Shown here piece by piece: positions 60,329-64,000 of a stretch of DNA of 64,000 nucleotides; the stretch's first letter is position 1; the number at the start of each line of letters is the position of its first letter. The translations under genes were made by a program, and so were the position numbers. The DNA lies in NCBI GenBank assembly GCA_028551475.1, contig CM052355.1:18621543-18685542 (forward strand), given 5' to 3'. The notes below the pieces were generated by a model. That model worked only from the letters and a program-made list of their open reading frames with translations. It was not told the origin of the DNA and did no database searches. The DNA comes from Casuarina equisetifolia (lineage: Eukaryota > Streptophyta > Magnoliopsida > Fagales > Casuarinaceae).

Positions 60329-61655
60329 TCCAAATCTTGTTTTATGACGCCAATTTTGGCTTCAAATTGTACCGTTGGGTTAGATTGAAGTTTGATCCTC
60401 TTCGTGATATTTGGTGGAAGCTGGTCCGGTGTACCCAGGTCGTATTTAATCATGCATGGCCTAATGGACACAATTCCATAAATCAGTGAAAACACCAATT
60501 TGGTGTCGCATGCTACCGGCCATGATGTATCATATATTTTAGTTGTTGGGCACCTGAACGACAGCTGGTCAAAATGCCAACGGAAAAGCTGTTTCAGACC
60601 AATAGTTGGCTCTGACTTCAAATGCTGAATAGCACTTCGCCTGCTCGAGTATAAAGAATATGAAAACAACACACGTGCAAACATCCCTGTGAACACCGAA
60701 TTGCACAAAGTAGAGCTAAAAAGATTGAATTACATTGGTCGTTCGTAACTGCATTTACAAAGATACCAAAGAATACCTATGTACACCTTACGAGTAAACA
60801 AGTAAAGGGAAGATAATGGAGTAACATGCCAAGGTACACATAAATTCGTGGTATTTGGGGCTTGCACTCCTCAAAGTGCTTGAGAATCTCTCTTTATCAT
60901 CTACTAACACCACTGACCAATTATTTTCCATTCGTTGGGTTGCACTGTGTCTATCCAGCCTCCTAGATGTAACTGCAACATAGGACAAAGGCAACCAATT
61001 AGGGTACAGGCACTGGTCATTGAAAGACAAGCTTGGGGTTTGATGAGATCACACAATAAACCACTTCAAAGCAATTATGGTCCTAAAGCTTCTGTATTTG
61101 ACTGAACATATGCATCAAGTGTTGAACAATAAAATGCCAGTCTGTTAGTTTAACTCTTTCTTACATGGAAGAAAGATATAATTCATCCCGAGGAAAACTC
61201 GAACATGTTCCCTCCACGAGTTTAATAATCGGCAGGATCTTGCATGGTCAGGTCACCACAAAAAGTTACTTATTTCTATACATGATGTAACACCCAGGAA
61301 ATACTTCAGTGCTTTTTCCAATTTTTGGTCATGTATTAATTTGGTTTGGTATCAGAAGCATAATTTTGTATGTTATGGGTGATTTGTTTGAGCTTTGTTC
61401 AAAAGGTAGATAAAAGATATGTATTAACTTGTTTCTCATATCAGAATAGAATCATATATCATTTCAATTGACTGACCTGGATTATGTTTCTTCCATTTGA
61501 TCTGATATAACCAAGCACTACAAAGTTCCGAAGTATCGCAGGAGTACAAAGGAAACTGGATTTCTTCAAAACATTAATATAGTAAACACCAAAGGCAGTA
61601 GACAACACTGAGGCAATACAGGTACACTTGTGCAAGCATAACAGAGAGATACCTT
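60329..61655. other. Spacer between converging genes
   Basis: 3' flanks of the kelch gene (+) and the SET-domain gene (-). A 211-codon open frame at 60073-60708 on the minus strand is antisense to the last kelch exon and has no domain. Nothing else is recognised. Confidence 0.5.
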
Positions 61656-63743
61656 TTATTTCAATAAAGGAGCATAAGGAGCTGGGCAAGGAGATACAGT
61701 GTGATCTGGTAACTGGTTTATCAAATCAACTGTAGCCTGCAGACATGCATGAAGCATTTTCTTTTCCAACCTAACAAGCTGAGTAGCAACTCGCTTCTTT
61801 GGGTCTAGATTACTGTCTGCCAACTAAAGAATGGAAAAAATACCAACAAAAACTAAGCAAACAGTAAATTAGATCTAGTCACCATTCAACGAGAAATCTA
61901 AAGAAGCCAGATTACCAGTAACTCATCTTCATCCAATGTAGTTGGGTAAGCAGCAAGCCGTCTGGTAAAATAATCAGCAATTTGGTCCAACACGGCTCGT
62001 TCCATACAAGGGCTCACCTGTAACATTCAGAAAATGTCACCATATAAGTCTGAGTCAAGAACATCCATTCTCTATCATGAATTATAGGTCACTGATAATC
62101 ACATAACCCTGGGTTTCATAAATACAGAGGCATAGCATGCAGTTGATACTATATCACCGACCCTTTTCTGCATGCTTGAAACAGCTAGAAAGGTTATTAC
62201 ATGAAGAAATTAGCATTTCCTTGTTCATACACATTAAAGTTTTTGCATCTAGCATAAAACAAGCAAGCTTAAGGTAAATTGGATGATTCAAACTTACTGG
62301 ACAAATAGGACCTTGAGAAGAAATAACAGACTGCATCTCAGAAGGATCTGAAACATAGCCTAAACGCAGATAAGGAAGCATATCAGAGACAGCTTCTTTT
62401 TCCTTTCCCACATAAACCTGAAGAAGGAACACGTTAAGTAACACAATAATTATCGATTTGCCTTCCCACTCCGTCACCTCAATAGGAATAAAGAAACCCA
62501 GAATTTTTGAGTCCATACATGAAAGACTTGAATGGAAAGTTTCCCATTTCTTTGTGCAACCATTCTTTTATCCTGGTATTGAGGATCCTCAGTATTCAAA
62601 GCAGCCTGAAGCATACATCAAATAAAGTATATCAAGACTACTGAACAGTAAAACTGAACCTACAAATAACAGATATCCAGATTTTACCTCAACTACCAAG
62701 CGATCATACGAATTCTCTTCGTCGATGAAACCGTAATTTAAAAGCAGTTTTGAGTTAGGCTGTGGTCCACACCTGTGAATGGTAGACTTTGATTCTTTTA
62801 AAGGAGATAACAACGGCAGCAACAGAAGGTAAGGCAAAACAAACGAGGGTAAAAGAGCTCCTCTATTCACAGCCAGTTACATGACCTTAAGGGAAGAAAT
62901 ACCATACCAGACAACAATGGAGTCCCCAGCCTTGTAGGGCCGGTCAACCACTAGTTCAACAGCATCATCAACAGCAGTTAACATTGCTTTGCATTTGCTG
63001 CTGTAAGCCAGTAATGGTGGCCCAAGAGGAACCAAGGCAAATCTCCGTGCCAAACTAACTTTCTGAATTCAAATGGATTTAATTATAAATTTAGGTACTC
63101 CAAAGAAATAAAAGATTAATTAGAAGCTGATGCTTCCTAAGTAAAGTATCAAATTAGCAAGACAGGTTGACAATTTACCTGCAAATGTACCACACATGAC
63201 TGAACTGCAACAAATGCTTGCTTGAATATCTCAAATGGAAAGGCCTCAGTAGGGATATCATATGGGTATTGCTACAAAGCCCCAAGAAAGAAAAAGAAAT
63301 GTAATTGCAATGATATCACATCTTGACTGAAATCACAAGATCAAGTTTTACTTCAAGGCCTGACAAATATGCACCTGAAACAGAGACCCAGCCATAAACC
63401 AGACAGTGTCAAGTTCGCTGTACTCCCTTTTAATTCCTTCAGCCCTTTGAAGAACTTCAGCCTAACTTATCACAACCAGAATGCAGTAAGCTATATTAGT
63501 AAAATCCATCAACAGCTAAATAGAGAGCAAAACATACCTTTGTGGGGCTGCCTGTCAGGTAAGCAAGTTCAGCGTCAGACCATAGAAGGGGAGATACCAC
63601 TGCAAGCTGTCCCCTCCCTCGCTGACGATCAAGCTCCCTAATGTATGGGTACCAGAAAGACTTCTTTCCCTGCTTCTTCTCATACATCAAATACAATGCC
63701 AAGCAGGCCAATTCTGACAATTTGTTTGTAGTTAATAACTCCG
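61656..63743 (-). CDS. SET-domain, Rubisco LSMT-like protein methyltransferase (3' part)
   Basis: Partial gene: nine 3' exons are in the window and the 5' part lies beyond 64000. Exons, 5' to 3': 63743-63538, 63461-63375, 63271-63179, 63062-62908, 62772-62688, 62605-62519, 62417-62298, 62017-61916, 61823-61656, joining in frame for about 366 codons. SET family proteins of this clade methylate lysines of chloroplast or other proteins. Visible blocks are LSELACLALYLMYEKKQGKK, RQRGRGQLAV, LDTVWFMAGSLFQ, FALVPLGPPLLAY, the SET C-terminal motif KAGDSIVVWCGPQPNSKLLL with NYGF, and then the Rubisco-LSMT substrate-binding domain (DMLPYLRLGYVSDPSEMQSV). It ends PAPYAPLLK. Closest in my memory is Arabidopsis At5g14260. 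The 5' limit of the first exon listed (63743) is the least certain. Confidence 0.88.
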
Positions 63744-64000
63744 CTGCATGAATGATCAAGTAGCTGAAACAAGTTAAATCGATGAATGAAGCCTTCAGTG
63801 TATCCAAGATTCTTGAAGCATAAAGAAGAATTTGAACACCATGATTAATCACAAGATCCAAACATAATTGGCTTTATTACTCAAGAGGAACAAATGCATG
63901 GACATATATAGATGTGCCCATAATCCACTTAAATTAAAGAACTTCAATATTTTCAGCCTGCAAATGAGATTTTGGGAACAGGAAAAAAGCTGCTTCCAAT

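Noticed and set aside
60073..60708. 211-codon minus-strand open frame at the kelch 3' end
   Set aside because: It covers the last kelch exon in antisense and shows no domain; the kelch reading is strongly supported.

Overview
This is nuclear DNA from a flowering plant, most likely a eudicot. The genes are split into many exons with GT..AG introns. The spacers are AT-rich and hold decayed Ty1/copia and Ty3/gypsy retrotransposons. Every recognised protein is closest to known angiosperm families. There is no bacterial, viral or organellar gene layout, no CRISPR array, and no tRNA or rRNA gene that I could recognise.

Layout. 1-5.4 kb: decayed retroelement sequence, namely a gypsy pol relic on the + strand, an antisense gag zinc-knuckle scrap, and an RNase H-like fragment. 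5.4-11.1 kb: spacer with a 61-bp tandem duplication. 11.2-15.4 kb: intact eight-exon amino acid transporter of the LHT type (+). 16.6-21.9 kb: structurally complete but coding-dead copia element (-), with 205-bp LTRs and a 5-bp target duplication. 22.0-25.7 kb: older copia fragments in the same orientation. 26.8-29.3 kb: a second LHT copy with the same eight exons, broken by three indels and one stop. 29.8-30.6 kb: intronless TLC-domain membrane protein (-). 31.7-35.9 kb: bromodomain plus ET-domain GTE protein, ten coding exons (-). 36.9-45.5 kb: long spacer with no recognised gene. 45.5-46.4 kb: plant-specific DUF7950-like protein (-), with G-boxes upstream. 50.2-52.6 kb: mitochondrial cytochrome c1, seven coding exons plus an apparent upstream leader exon (-). 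54-56.5 kb: AT-rich spacer with ~400-bp tandem repeats. 56.5-60.3 kb: membrane-anchored kelch protein, seven exons (+). 61.7 kb to the window edge: 3' part of a SET-domain/Rubisco-LSMT-like methyltransferase gene (-).

The genes do not form a pathway. They cover amino acid import, membrane lipid biology, chromatin reading, respiratory complex III, a kelch protein and protein methylation. What links them is ancestry. From memory, the Arabidopsis counterparts sit in two duplicated blocks (LHT1 and CYC1-2 near At5g40780-At5g40810; kelch, CYC1-1, GTE8 and a TLC gene near At3g27220-At3g27270), and here they lie together in one block. I found no clearly new system. The items most worth a second look are this merged gene order, the decaying tandem LHT copy, the duplicated G-box promoter-like block, and the nested copia insertions.
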